From positions 1 to 61,076 of the forward strand of contig NZ_JAPDPE010000016.1 in assembly GCF_026283955.1 (NCBI RefSeq): a stretch of DNA of 61,076 nt, written 5' to 3'. Under the pieces are notes generated by a model. The model was given only the letters and a program-made list of their open reading frames with translations, was not told the origin of the DNA and searched no databases. Below are positions 34,210 through 42,885 of the stretch, piece by piece (position 1 is the first letter of the stretch; every line of letters starts with the position of its first letter). Source of the stretch: Dyella silvatica (lineage in GTDB: Bacteria; Pseudomonadota; Gammaproteobacteria; Xanthomonadales; Rhodanobacteraceae). Made by a program: the position numbers and the translations under genes.

Positions 34210-34229
34210 CGGCAGGCCCATTCCTGCCG
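34210..34229 (-). other. Hairpin between the rsr stop codon and the Y RNA array
   Basis: CGGCAGG and CCTGCCG pair over a 6-nt loop 10 nt after the rsr stop. There is no U-run, so read-through into the array and rtcB is likely; it could protect the rsr mRNA end after cleavage. Confidence 0.5.
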
Positions 34230-34239
34230 AGGTAGACAC

Positions 34240-35790
34240 TTACAATTCAATCGCCTCGATGCGCTCGATCCAGCGGCGGGTATCGCTACCCTGGGCGACA
34301 TCGGCCAGCAGCTCAAATACGGCATCGCTGAAGCCCCCCACGTGAAGCACATCCGCCGACTCCACCGTTTGACTGCTCGCATCCGGCTGCAAATCAATGC
34401 AAACCATCTTGGCCTGCGGGTTACGCAACTTCAGCTCGGCCCACTGACGCATGGTTTCGCTGCTTTTGCCGTGACGCGTATCGACCCAGCTTTGGTTATC
34501 CGATACCAGTACCAACAGATCGACCTTCGCCCGCTCGCAGTTGAGCAAGGCCAATGGCGCACTCACACAGGTACCACCACCGACCATGCGCGCCAGTTGC
34601 TGGGCCTGCGTCATCACGCTGTCGCGCGCATTCAAACGCAGCTCTCGCACTGTCTCGGCAAAGGGAATCACCCGAGCCTTGGCATTGGCGCGCTTGATAC
34701 ACGCGGCGATCAGCGCAGCCACTTCCACACAGGTCACCACGCTAGTGGCGCCAGGGCGAAAACCGGTGACCGGCGATTGCATGGAACCGGATACATCCAT
34801 CGCTACCACCACCTCGCCGTTAATCGCCGGCACGGCGCTGGTGGCGATTTCCATTGCATCCTGCAATGCCTCGGCAATTGGCTCCGGCATCATCTTTGCC
34901 GCCGCCCGGTACGCGGTCATCAACTGATACGGAAACACCCGCGCCTTGCGAATCGCCTGCGGATCACGCAAGCGGTTCGCTAGCATGGACACCATCGCCG
35001 CGTCATCGAATACACCCTTGCGAGCAAACGTATTCAAGTTCATCCGGGTGGCCTGCCAGGAAGCCCGCGCGGCAATGCTCTTCCAATGCACGGCGGTCAG
35101 CGGCAGGGCGGTGAGGTACTGGAATGACAGTTCTGGTACCTCATGACCCGGCGCGCGCTTGAACGCCTCGTACTGCTGCACCAGCACCGGCAATGCCGTT
35201 GCGTTATGTGGCTTATCGATCAACCAGGCATACAGCGCCTCGCGCTCCATATCCTGCGGATGCGGGTGCACCATCCGGATTACATCCGCCAGCGACGGCT
35301 TTTCGCCGACCGCCGCCGCCACGATCTGTTCTGCCGACGCCGCGTCCAGCCACTGCTGCACCAATCGCTTCGGCCGTGTGCCAAGCGACTTGCGACCCAC
35401 CACGCCACTGCGCAGCATCTGCACGAAATTGCGCAACATGCGGCCGTTGTCGATCACCCGGGCGAACACCTTCGCCAACAACTCACCATCACGGGTCGCC
35501 AAATGGGCAAGCAGCAAGGCAGGCATGTCTTTCATATAAGCGCGCTGCCGCGCATAAATCGCAGTGCGTGCAATGAAAGCCGGCGCCACCTGGTCACACA
35601 TCGCCAGTACCTGGGCCAACTGCGTCTCGGCGTCGCTGTAATAAGTGCCGTTGAGGCAACCGGTTGCCGCATAGAGCGCAAGCGCGGCCTCCGGCTGACG
35701 CTGATATGCGCGGCCACCTGCCTCGTTGATGGCGTTGGCTGGCGGAGTCATCCGACCGCGCGAGCTGGCAAAGAGTTGTTGGTTAGCCAC
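34240..35790 (-). CDS. rsr: Rsr, Ro60-like TROVE/vWA RNA-binding protein
   Basis: A 516-residue ring-shaped RNA-binding protein. The TROVE domain spans about residues 20-320 (NEAGGRAYQ, YAATGCLNGTYY, LRSGVVGRKSLGTRPKRLVQQWL, HPHPQDMEREALYAWL). The vWA domain follows with a complete MIDAS, DVSGS at 332-336. Bacterial Rsr binds Y RNA and can tether it to polynucleotide phosphorylase for RNA decay. GTG 35790 is chosen for its AAGGAG and for its match to the usual N-terminus ANQQLFASSRG; the ATG 27 codons upstream overlaps the sigma54 promoter. It is first in the rsr-Y RNAs-rtcB-rtcA unit. Confidence 0.95.
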   Translation of the reverse strand: MANQQLFASSRGRMTPPANAINEAGGRAYQRQPEAALALYAATGCLNGTYYSDAETQLAQVLAMCDQVAPAFIARTAIYARQRAYMKDMPALLLAHLATRDGELLAKVFARVIDNGRMLRNFVQMLRSGVVGRKSLGTRPKRLVQQWLDAASAEQIVAAAVGEKPSLADVIRMVHPHPQDMEREALYAWLIDKPHNATALPVLVQQYEAFKRAPGHEVPELSFQYLTALPLTAVHWKSIAARASWQATRMNLNTFARKGVFDDAAMVSMLANRLRDPQAIRKARVFPYQLMTAYRAAAKMMPEPIAEALQDAMEIATSAVPAINGEVVVAMDVSGSMQSPVTGFRPGATSVVTCVEVAALIAACIKRANAKARVIPFAETVRELRLNARDSVMTQAQQLARMVGGGTCVSAPLALLNCERAKVDLLVLVSDNQSWVDTRHGKSSETMRQWAELKLRNPQAKMVCIDLQPDASSQTVESADVLHVGGFSDAVFELLADVAQGSDTRRWIERIEAIEL

Positions 35791-35819
35791 GATGTTTCTC
35801 CTTGGGATGGTTTCCTTAG

Positions 35820-35836
35820 AGCAGGCTTCGTGCCAA
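35820..35836 (-). promoter_or_regulatory. Sigma54 (-24/-12) promoter of the rsr-Y RNA-rtcBA operon
   Basis: On the minus strand TTGGCACGAAGCCTGCT fits the sigma54 consensus: TGGCACG at -24, GC at -12, and exactly 10 nt between GG and GC. Transcription should begin near 35809, leaving a leader of about 19 nt with AAGGAG before the rsr GTG. A sigma54 activator gene (rtcR) starts divergently. Confidence 0.82.
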
Positions 35837-35920
35837 CCGCTGACGTTATCCATCAAGTTATTGATATACAAGACATATATTCTATTCTCGCTATTTCCTG
35901 GGTCACATCATTATTCGATT

Positions 35921-35953
35921 TATAGATAAAAAGATATCGATATTTATCTTATA
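35921..35953. promoter_or_regulatory. Candidate RtcR upstream activating site (AT-rich palindrome)
   Basis: An imperfect palindrome centred on GATATCGATA, with GATAAA and TTTATC facing each other across 12 bp, and TATA / TTATA at the ends. It is about 85-115 bp upstream of the -24 box, the expected distance for an enhancer site, and ends 9 bp before rtcR, so RtcR might also control itself. Confidence 0.5.
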
Positions 35954-35961
35954 GTATCGCC

Positions 35962-37560
35962 ATGAAACGCAAAGTCGTGATCGGATTCCTCGGCACCCAG
36001 CTCGACGCAGGCGAAGGCCCGGGTCGCTGGGAAAAATGGCGCCCCACCGTGTCGCTGGGTATGCAGGAAGACTTTCTGGTCAGCCGCATCGAGCTGCTGG
36101 TCGATGAGCGGAGCTATCGCAGATTGGCTGATCAGGTGCGCGCCGACCTGGGCCAGGTATCGCCGGAAACCCAGGTACGCACGCACGACACCTATCTGGC
36201 CGATCCATGGGACTTCGAATCGATGTATTCGGTGCTGCATGATTTTGCACGCCGATATCCCTTCGATACCGAGACTGAGGACTACTACGTCCACATCACC
36301 ACCGGCACCCATGTCGCGCAGATCTGCCTGTTTTTGCTCACCGAAAATCGACGCTTGCCGGCGCAGTTGCTGCAAGCCGCGCCACCGCGCAAGCAACGCC
36401 AAGCAGACAATGGCGGCACGCTCAGCATCATCGACCTGGACCTGTCTCGTTATGACCGCATCGCCCAGCGCTTCGAAAGCGAGCAGCAAGATGACCGCAC
36501 CCATCTGAAGAGCGGCATCGCAACGCGCAACGCCGCATTCAACCGCATGATCGAACAGATCGAAACAGTGGGCAGCCGCTCGCCCGCACCGATCCTGCTG
36601 ATGGGCCCGACGGGTGCTGGCAAGAGTCAACTGGCGCGGCGCCTGTTTGAATTGAAGAAAGCACGGCACGAACTGACCGGACGCTTCGTCGAAGTGAACT
36701 GCGCCACGCTGCGCGGCGATGGCGCGATGAGCAGCTTGTTTGGTCATGTAAAGGGGGCCTACACCGGGGCTATCAACGAACGCCCCGGCCTGCTGCGCAG
36801 CGCGCATAAAGGCCTGCTATTTCTCGATGAAATCGGCGAGCTCGGCGCCGACGAACAGGCGATGTTGTTGCGCGCGCTGGAGGATCGGCGTTTTCTACCG
36901 GTGGGCAGCGATAAGGAAGTCGAAAGCGATTTCCAGCTGATTGCCGGTACCAATCGCGACCTGGGCCAGCGCGTGACCGAAGGCCGCTTTCGCGACGACC
37001 TCTATGCACGCCTGAACATCTGGAGTTTCCACCTGCCCAGCCTCGCCGAGCGCATCGAGGATATCGAGCCCAATCTCGACTACGAACTGGAGCGTCACGC
37101 ACAACAGGTCAATCGAAGGGTCACCTTCAATCGCGAGGCGCGGGCTCGCTACCTGAGTTTTGCCACCAGCCCGCAGGCTCTGTGGCAAGGCAACTTTCGC
37201 GACCTCGGCGCGTCCGTCACCCGCATGGCTACCCTGGCCCCTGCCGGACGCATCACCACGGAAACCGTCGAGGAAGAACTGATGCGCCTGCGCCGGCTTT
37301 GGCGTCAGGATGCCGGCGACGATGTACTGGCCGAGATACTCGGCGAGCGCATGCAGGAGGTCGACCTGTTCGATCAGCTACAGCTGCGCGAAGTCATTCG
37401 CGTATGCCGCCGCAGCCGCTCGCTCTCCGAAGCCGGACGCACCTTGTTCGCAACCTCGCGGGCAAAGCGCTCAACCACCAACGACGCCGATCGACTGCGC
37501 AAGTATCTGGCGCGATTCGAACTCAACTGGGATGCAGTGATAGGCTCGGCCAATCACTGA
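35962..37560 (+). CDS. rtcR: RtcR, CARF-domain sigma54-dependent activator
   Basis: A 532-residue activator. The N-terminal CARF-type domain (residues 1-180, with HITTGTHVAQICLFLL at 111-126) is the sensor, thought to bind RNA with 2',3'-cyclic phosphate ends and in its absence to hold the ATPase off. The AAA+ domain has Walker A GPTGAGKS at 215-222, GAYTGA at 265-270 (the sigma54 contact loop) and Walker B GLLFLDE at 284-290. A helix-turn-helix ends the protein (SLSEAGRTLFATSR). No ribosome site is visible before its ATG. It should activate the divergent rsr operon. Confidence 0.95.
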   Translation: MKRKVVIGFLGTQLDAGEGPGRWEKWRPTVSLGMQEDFLVSRIELLVDERSYRRLADQVRADLGQVSPETQVRTHDTYLADPWDFESMYSVLHDFARRYPFDTETEDYYVHITTGTHVAQICLFLLTENRRLPAQLLQAAPPRKQRQADNGGTLSIIDLDLSRYDRIAQRFESEQQDDRTHLKSGIATRNAAFNRMIEQIETVGSRSPAPILLMGPTGAGKSQLARRLFELKKARHELTGRFVEVNCATLRGDGAMSSLFGHVKGAYTGAINERPGLLRSAHKGLLFLDEIGELGADEQAMLLRALEDRRFLPVGSDKEVESDFQLIAGTNRDLGQRVTEGRFRDDLYARLNIWSFHLPSLAERIEDIEPNLDYELERHAQQVNRRVTFNREARARYLSFATSPQALWQGNFRDLGASVTRMATLAPAGRITTETVEEELMRLRRLWRQDAGDDVLAEILGERMQEVDLFDQLQLREVIRVCRRSRSLSEAGRTLFATSRAKRSTTNDADRLRKYLARFELNWDAVIGSANH

Positions 37561-37610
37561 ACCATGACGTCGTGACGGTCGCCCAGGCACCGCCCGAATC
37601 AAGGATGACC

Positions 37611-38714
37611 ATGCCTGACCTCGATACCCTGCAAGCACACGCCGATCCCTCCCTGTTGTTCGAATGCATCAGCGGAAGTCGCGCCTACGGCACATCCACG
37701 CCCGAAAGCGACACGGATATCCGCGGTGTGTATGCGGTGCGCCCCGCCGCCTATCTCGGTCTGACCCCACCCGCCGACCAGGTCGCTGACACGCGCAACG
37801 ACATCGTTTACTACAGCCTGCGCCGGGTCATCGAACTGTTGGCCAGCGCCAATCCCAATATGCTCGAACTGTTGTACATGCCCGATGACTGCGTGCGTTG
37901 GCGCAGCCCGGAAATGGACATGCTGATCGCCCGGCGTGAGCAGTTTCTGTCCAGGCAATGCGTGCAAAGCCACCTCGGCTACGCCATCGGGCAGATCAAA
38001 AAAGCGCGCGGGCAAAACAAGTGGATCAATCAGCCGCGTCCCGAGCGACCGCCAGCCAAGGAAGACTACTGTCACGTGATTCCGCGCGAGCGCCTCATCC
38101 CGATCGAGCAGCCGCCTTGCCGCCCGGTGCCACTGGCGACCCTGGGTTGGGATCTGGGCGAATTTCACGCCGCAAGCCTTGAGCACGCGCGCGATGGCTA
38201 TCGTCTTTATCGCTATGGCAAGCAGGCACGCGGGGTATTTCGCGACCACATGCTGGTCCTCGAATCCATCCCGGTCGAGGAGGAAACATCTCACTTCGCT
38301 GGCTTGCTCTTCTACAACGAGCAGGCCTGGAAGCAGGCGCTCATCGATCACCAGAATTATTGGGCATGGCGGCGCGAGCGCAACGAGGCACGCTGGCGTC
38401 AACAGGAAACCGGCGAGCTGGACTATGACGCGAAAAATCTCATGCACACGATGCGCCTGCTGCTTTCCGGCGAGTCCATCCTGCGCCACGGCGCGCCGAT
38501 CGTGCGCTTCGAAGGTGAGCAGCGCGAATTGTTGCTGGCGATACGCCAAGGCCGTTATAGCTATGAGGAGTTGATGAGCATGGCGCAAACCATTACCGAC
38601 CGCTGCGCCCAGCAGGAAGCGCAAAGTGCATTGCCGCCAACTATCGATGCATCTGCGGCGAACCGATTGCTGCAAGACATGACTCAACATTGGGAGGCAC
38701 GCTGCCATGGATGA
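37611..38714 (+). CDS. RlaP-like DNA polymerase beta-superfamily nucleotidyltransferase (first copy)
   Basis: A 367-residue protein. The catalytic block is GSRAYGTSTPESDTDIRG near residues 21-38 (GS with DxD), the third acidic residue is probably in RNDIVYYSLRRVIEL, and a long helical C-terminal part follows. ATG 37611 has AAGGA 6 nt before it. It is 50 bp after rtcR, same strand. This family (COG3541) recurs beside RtcR/RtcB and was named as an RNA-repair-associated nucleotidyltransferase, so adding nucleotides to damaged RNA ends is the likely job. Biochemistry for this copy is unknown. Confidence 0.8.
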   Translation: MPDLDTLQAHADPSLLFECISGSRAYGTSTPESDTDIRGVYAVRPAAYLGLTPPADQVADTRNDIVYYSLRRVIELLASANPNMLELLYMPDDCVRWRSPEMDMLIARREQFLSRQCVQSHLGYAIGQIKKARGQNKWINQPRPERPPAKEDYCHVIPRERLIPIEQPPCRPVPLATLGWDLGEFHAASLEHARDGYRLYRYGKQARGVFRDHMLVLESIPVEEETSHFAGLLFYNEQAWKQALIDHQNYWAWRRERNEARWRQQETGELDYDAKNLMHTMRLLLSGESILRHGAPIVRFEGEQRELLLAIRQGRYSYEELMSMAQTITDRCAQQEAQSALPPTIDASAANRLLQDMTQHWEARCHG

Positions 38715-39468
38715 GGCTATTCAATCCGCCATCGCGGACATCGAGCGTGAGCTAGGCGTGCGGGTGCTGTACGCCGCCGAATCCGGCAGCCGGGCATGGG
38801 GCTTTGCCTCTCCGGATAGTGACTATGACGTGCGCTTTATCTACACGCATCCGCGCGACTGGTATCTAAGTGTTTTTGAACAGCGTGATGTAATCGAGCG
38901 CATGCTGCCCGGTGACCTGGACGTCAGCGGTTGGGATTTGCGCAAGTCGCTGCGCCTGCTTTCCAAGTGCAATCTGGCCTTTAACGAATGGTTCGATTCA
39001 CCCATCGTCTATCGCGCCGACGAAACCTTCGCACAGGAAGTCCGCTTGTTGATCGCGGATTTCTTCCAGCCCGCTCGCGCGCTATTTCACTATCTAGGCA
39101 TGGCCCGCTCGACCTATGCCGACCACCTCGCTGGCGACCAGGTACGGCTGAAGAAACTGTTTTACTTTCTGCGTCCGATCCTGGCCTGTCGCTGGATAGA
39201 ACACCATGGCACGCAACCGCCAACCGCCTTTGCTCAACTGCTCGCCGCTCCTTGGGTCAGCGATGAGGAACGCACGTGGATTGGCGAGCTGGAAATCCGC
39301 AAGGCTGTAGCAAAGGAAAGCGAGTACGAACCGATGCCCGGCATCCTGCGCACATGGATGCTGGAGCAATCCGATTATTTCGAGCGAATCGGCGCGACGC
39401 TGGCAAGGCCAGTGCAAGCCGAACACGCCTTGCTGGATGCGACACTGCGTCGTTGGGCGACGGGCTAG
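38707..39468 (+). CDS. RlaP-like nucleotidyltransferase (second copy)
   Basis: A 253-residue relative of the preceding protein, whose gene it overlaps by 8 bp. The catalytic block GSRAWGFASPDSDYDVRFIY lies near residues 27-46 and the third acid in GDLDVSGWDLRK. The rest, NLAFNEWFDSPIVY and RLKKLFYFLRPILACRWIE, follows COG3541. It is shorter than copy one and diverged from it, so the two probably have different substrates or work as a pair. It ends 9 bp from the convergent vWA gene. Confidence 0.8.
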   Translation: MDEAIQSAIADIERELGVRVLYAAESGSRAWGFASPDSDYDVRFIYTHPRDWYLSVFEQRDVIERMLPGDLDVSGWDLRKSLRLLSKCNLAFNEWFDSPIVYRADETFAQEVRLLIADFFQPARALFHYLGMARSTYADHLAGDQVRLKKLFYFLRPILACRWIEHHGTQPPTAFAQLLAAPWVSDEERTWIGELEIRKAVAKESEYEPMPGILRTWMLEQSDYFERIGATLARPVQAEHALLDATLRRWATG

Positions 39469-39477
39469 GCGGCAGAA

Positions 39478-40593
39478 TCAGTCTGCCGCCCGTGTCGAAA
39501 TCAATCCCTGCGCTGCAGCCCATTGCTCGATATCGTCGCGGCGAATCGCTGCGGCCATCAGACCGGGAAACGCATCCGGCGTGCAGGCGAACGAGGGCAC
39601 GCCGATGGCGGCAAGCCGGGCTGCCAGAGCCTTGTCGTACGCTGGACGCCCTTCGTCACTGAGCGCCAGCAAGGTGATGAATTGCACGCCGGCTTCGACC
39701 AGTTCGCTGGCGCGGGCGAGCAAACGGTCGGCGACGCCACCTTCGTAGAGATCGGAGATCAGCACGAGGATAGCGTTGTGCGGTTCGCGGATCAGCTCCT
39801 GGCTGTAGCTCACCGCCCGATGGATGTCGGTGCCTCCACCAAGCTGCACGCCAAACAGCAGATCAACCGGATCATCCAGCTGCTCACTCATATCGACGAC
39901 GCTGGTATCGAATACCACCAGCTTGGTCGAGATCGCCGGTAACGATGCAAGCACCGCGCCGAAGATGCTCGAATACACCACCGAAGCGGCCATCGAGCCG
40001 CTCTGGTCGATGCATAGAACGACTTCGCGCTGCGGCTTGCGCGCTTTGCGGCCAAAGCCCACGAGCTGTTGCGGGATGATGGTGCGATGACTCGGCTGCC
40101 AATGCTTGAGGTTGGCCTTGATGGTGCGATGCCAATCGATTTCCGCATGACGCGGCCGACGACTGCGACGCGCACGGTCCAGCGCGCCACTGACCGCCGA
40201 GCGCATCGGCTCTTCCAGCTGGCGCATCAATTCATCCACCACCTTGCGCACCACTGCGCGAGCGGTTTCCTTGGTACCGGCAGGAATCACGCTTGACAAC
40301 GCGATCAGGTTCGCCACCATATGGACGTCCGGTTGAATGCCTTCGAGCATCTCGCGCTCCAGCAGCAACTGACGCATGTTCAGGCGTTCGAGCGCATCGT
40401 GCTGCATGACTTGCACGATCGACGATGGAAAATATTTGCGGATGTCGCCCAGCCAGCGCGCCACATTCGGCGCCGAGCCACCACGACCGCCACGACGCTG
40501 CAAGCCATCGCTGCCAAGCACCATGCGCCAGCGCTCGGCTCGAGTGGTGGGGAAGTCACTCGCGATGTCGTGATCTTTGGCGTCGTCACTCAT
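39478..40593 (-). CDS. vWA-domain protein (CoxE/YehP-like)
   Basis: A 371-residue cytoplasmic protein. The C-terminal half is a vWA domain with MIDAS residues DQSGS at 196-200, Thr in GVQLGGGTDIH and Asp in LISDLYEGG. The N-terminal half is helical, with the basic cluster LDRARRSRRPRHAEIDWHRTIKANL typical of MoxR-partner vWA proteins. Its start overlaps the DUF5682 gene by 8 bp. With the MoxR ATPase upstream it probably forms a chaperone or activation pair. Confidence 0.85.
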   Translation of the reverse strand: MSDDAKDHDIASDFPTTRAERWRMVLGSDGLQRRGGRGGSAPNVARWLGDIRKYFPSSIVQVMQHDALERLNMRQLLLEREMLEGIQPDVHMVANLIALSSVIPAGTKETARAVVRKVVDELMRQLEEPMRSAVSGALDRARRSRRPRHAEIDWHRTIKANLKHWQPSHRTIIPQQLVGFGRKARKPQREVVLCIDQSGSMAASVVYSSIFGAVLASLPAISTKLVVFDTSVVDMSEQLDDPVDLLFGVQLGGGTDIHRAVSYSQELIREPHNAILVLISDLYEGGVADRLLARASELVEAGVQFITLLALSDEGRPAYDKALAARLAAIGVPSFACTPDAFPGLMAAAIRRDDIEQWAAAQGLISTRAAD

Positions 40594-42877
40594 GAGGCAA
40601 TCCGAACAGTTCGCTCAGGGTGGGCAGGGCGCGGCAAGCGCGCGGTTCATTCCACGTCGATGTGGGTGTCGCGGAGGCCAGCGCGGCGGCGGGCTGTTTG
40701 ACGCGCAGACCCAGGTCGCGTCGGTCTGCGGCTTCGAACTGGGCGAACGTGCGGCGCAGCAGCGGCACCACGCGGACGAAATGCTCGTGGCTTAGCTCGC
40801 TGATCCATCGATCGATCAGACTCCACAGCACGTCGCTATGCAGTAGCACTGTGGCATTGCGGTTGAGAAATCCATCCAGCCATTGCGCGGCCGGCAACGG
40901 TTCGCTGCCCATCGACAATTGCAGTTCGATATGACTCGCGGCTTGTACGGCATCGGCCGCACCAGCATCCAGCAACAATCGGCTGGCTAGCCCGCGCAGC
41001 AACGGTGCACTGCTCTCCATGCGCGTGATGGTCTGCAACGCGCGCTGCCAGGCCTGAGTCTGCAACTCATCCTGGCGCAACGAGACCGCGTGATCGGCAG
41101 CCAGTATCGTGCGGCGAGCCTGCTCCGCCGGTTCGTCATTCAGTTCGCTGACCGCGAGGGCCAGGCCAAGGCTGGCACGCAGCAGCATGCTGTCGAACAG
41201 GTGCGCGACCTGGGATACATCGGTCTGACGCACATTGCCATAGCGATACACATTGGCGAGCGCGGGCAGGGCATCCAGCAACGCCAGCGGATCGCCGCTG
41301 GTGGCGGCGCGCGCGTCCAGCTCGGCGGCGACGAACACTACCGCATCGGCCAGATCGGCCAACAACACGCGATCGACCAATTGCGCCAATGCCTGCAATG
41401 TGGATGCGTGGCGCGCCTGTTCATTAGCGCTGGCATTCGCCGCCATGAGCAAGGTGTGGCCATGGCGACTAGCCACGATGAGCTCGACCTCGAAACTCGG
41501 CTCCCATGCCAGGTCCCACACTTCATGGAAGGTGCCGCGACTGCCATGGCCAACCGTCGCCAGTCGCCCCCACGTGATGTTCAACAGGCCAAGCCGGTGC
41601 AGCAGCTGGCTGCGTTGCCGATCGACATCGTTGCGCAGATCCAGATCGAGCTTGCGCGATAGCGCTTCGGGTTTCAGGCGCAAACGCTTTTGCAGCGCTT
41701 CCAGGTCGCGCTGCAATGGCACGGTAGGTACGGATGAAGGCACCGAACCCATGGCATTGCCAATCATCAGTTCGTCAGCGATCAGTCGCATCGGCAAATC
41801 ATTGCCATGGCAGATCACGCTTTGCGTTGCTTCGTTGAGCTCATCCAGGCCGGGCGCCACCCGCTGCCGCAGCGCCGCCATCGAATCGGCCAAGCGCGCC
41901 GCTTCGATGAGATGCGCCGACGAGCAGTCCAGCCCGTGTTCGCGCAGCAGCCTCGCCACTCGCGCAAACCAGCCGATGACCCGGCTGCCGCTATCGTCAT
42001 GTCGCCACAGATGCTCATACCAGCCCGGCGCGGTAATGCCTGCGCCATAACCGCTGCGCCGACTGAGGTGACGATACGTCCATGGCACCCAGGTCGTTTG
42101 CGATTTCAGTTTCTCCGGCCCCTTCAACAATGCCTTGTCGGCGGTTGCGGTACCGGGATCGGCCAGCGCCGGCACATGCCAGGCCCCGCAAACCACCGCG
42201 ATGCGCTGATGGCCGGCCTTGCGTGCTTCGCGCAGCGCCAGGCGCATATGTGCTTCGCGTACGGCTTCGCGCGCTTCATAGCCACGCAACCGCTGTGGTG
42301 CATTGGCACGCAGTTCGGTCATCGCCTCGGCGATCGCCTCAAACAGTCCCTCGCCATCGCCGCGCTCTTCCACCATATGGTTCCACCAACTTTCGCCGTC
42401 CGCATAACCCGCTGCAGTGGCGAGCCAGTCCAGTGGATCGGCGGGAGCGTGGTCGTCGGCGTCAGCATTTGCCTGATCGGATACAGGATCGGATGGCGGC
42501 GGATCGCTGACGCCCGACTCCGCCACCAGCGCCGCGCGCTTGTCCTGCTGTTGCCAGGCCAGCGTTATCGCCGGCGGCACATCGATGAATTGCACCGGTA
42601 TGCCAGCGCCCAACCCCCATTGCATCGCCTGCCATTCGGGCGAGAACACGGCATACGGATGAAATACCGCCAGTTGCGGATCATCGGCGCTATGGCTGAG
42701 CAAGGCGATGGGCGGCTGCAATCCGGGGTCCGCCAGATGCGTCAGCAATGCTTCGCAGCCGGCAGGCCCTTCGATCAACAGGCAATCCGGTTGCAGGCTT
42801 TCCAGGGCGCGGCGCAATGTGCGCGCGCAACCCGGGCCGTGATGACGGATACCAAACAGAGTGACGGTGTCGGCCAT
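40586..42877 (-). CDS. DUF5682 family protein
   Basis: A 763-residue cytoplasmic protein. The start TVTLFGIRHHGPGCARTLRRALESLQPDCLLIEGP resembles the TIKI/EreA/ChaN-type fold with paired His and a Glu, which can bind metal. IAVVCGAWHVPAL is a second conserved His-containing strand. The large C-terminal half is helical. The true activity is unknown; a metal-dependent hydrolase is one idea. ATG 42877 is 8 bp after the MoxR stop. Comparable in place and size to E. coli YehM. Confidence 0.75.
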   Translation of the reverse strand: MADTVTLFGIRHHGPGCARTLRRALESLQPDCLLIEGPAGCEALLTHLADPGLQPPIALLSHSADDPQLAVFHPYAVFSPEWQAMQWGLGAGIPVQFIDVPPAITLAWQQQDKRAALVAESGVSDPPPSDPVSDQANADADDHAPADPLDWLATAAGYADGESWWNHMVEERGDGEGLFEAIAEAMTELRANAPQRLRGYEAREAVREAHMRLALREARKAGHQRIAVVCGAWHVPALADPGTATADKALLKGPEKLKSQTTWVPWTYRHLSRRSGYGAGITAPGWYEHLWRHDDSGSRVIGWFARVARLLREHGLDCSSAHLIEAARLADSMAALRQRVAPGLDELNEATQSVICHGNDLPMRLIADELMIGNAMGSVPSSVPTVPLQRDLEALQKRLRLKPEALSRKLDLDLRNDVDRQRSQLLHRLGLLNITWGRLATVGHGSRGTFHEVWDLAWEPSFEVELIVASRHGHTLLMAANASANEQARHASTLQALAQLVDRVLLADLADAVVFVAAELDARAATSGDPLALLDALPALANVYRYGNVRQTDVSQVAHLFDSMLLRASLGLALAVSELNDEPAEQARRTILAADHAVSLRQDELQTQAWQRALQTITRMESSAPLLRGLASRLLLDAGAADAVQAASHIELQLSMGSEPLPAAQWLDGFLNRNATVLLHSDVLWSLIDRWISELSHEHFVRVVPLLRRTFAQFEAADRRDLGLRVKQPAAALASATPTSTWNEPRACRALPTLSELFGLPHE

Positions 42878-42885
42878 CGGCTGGC

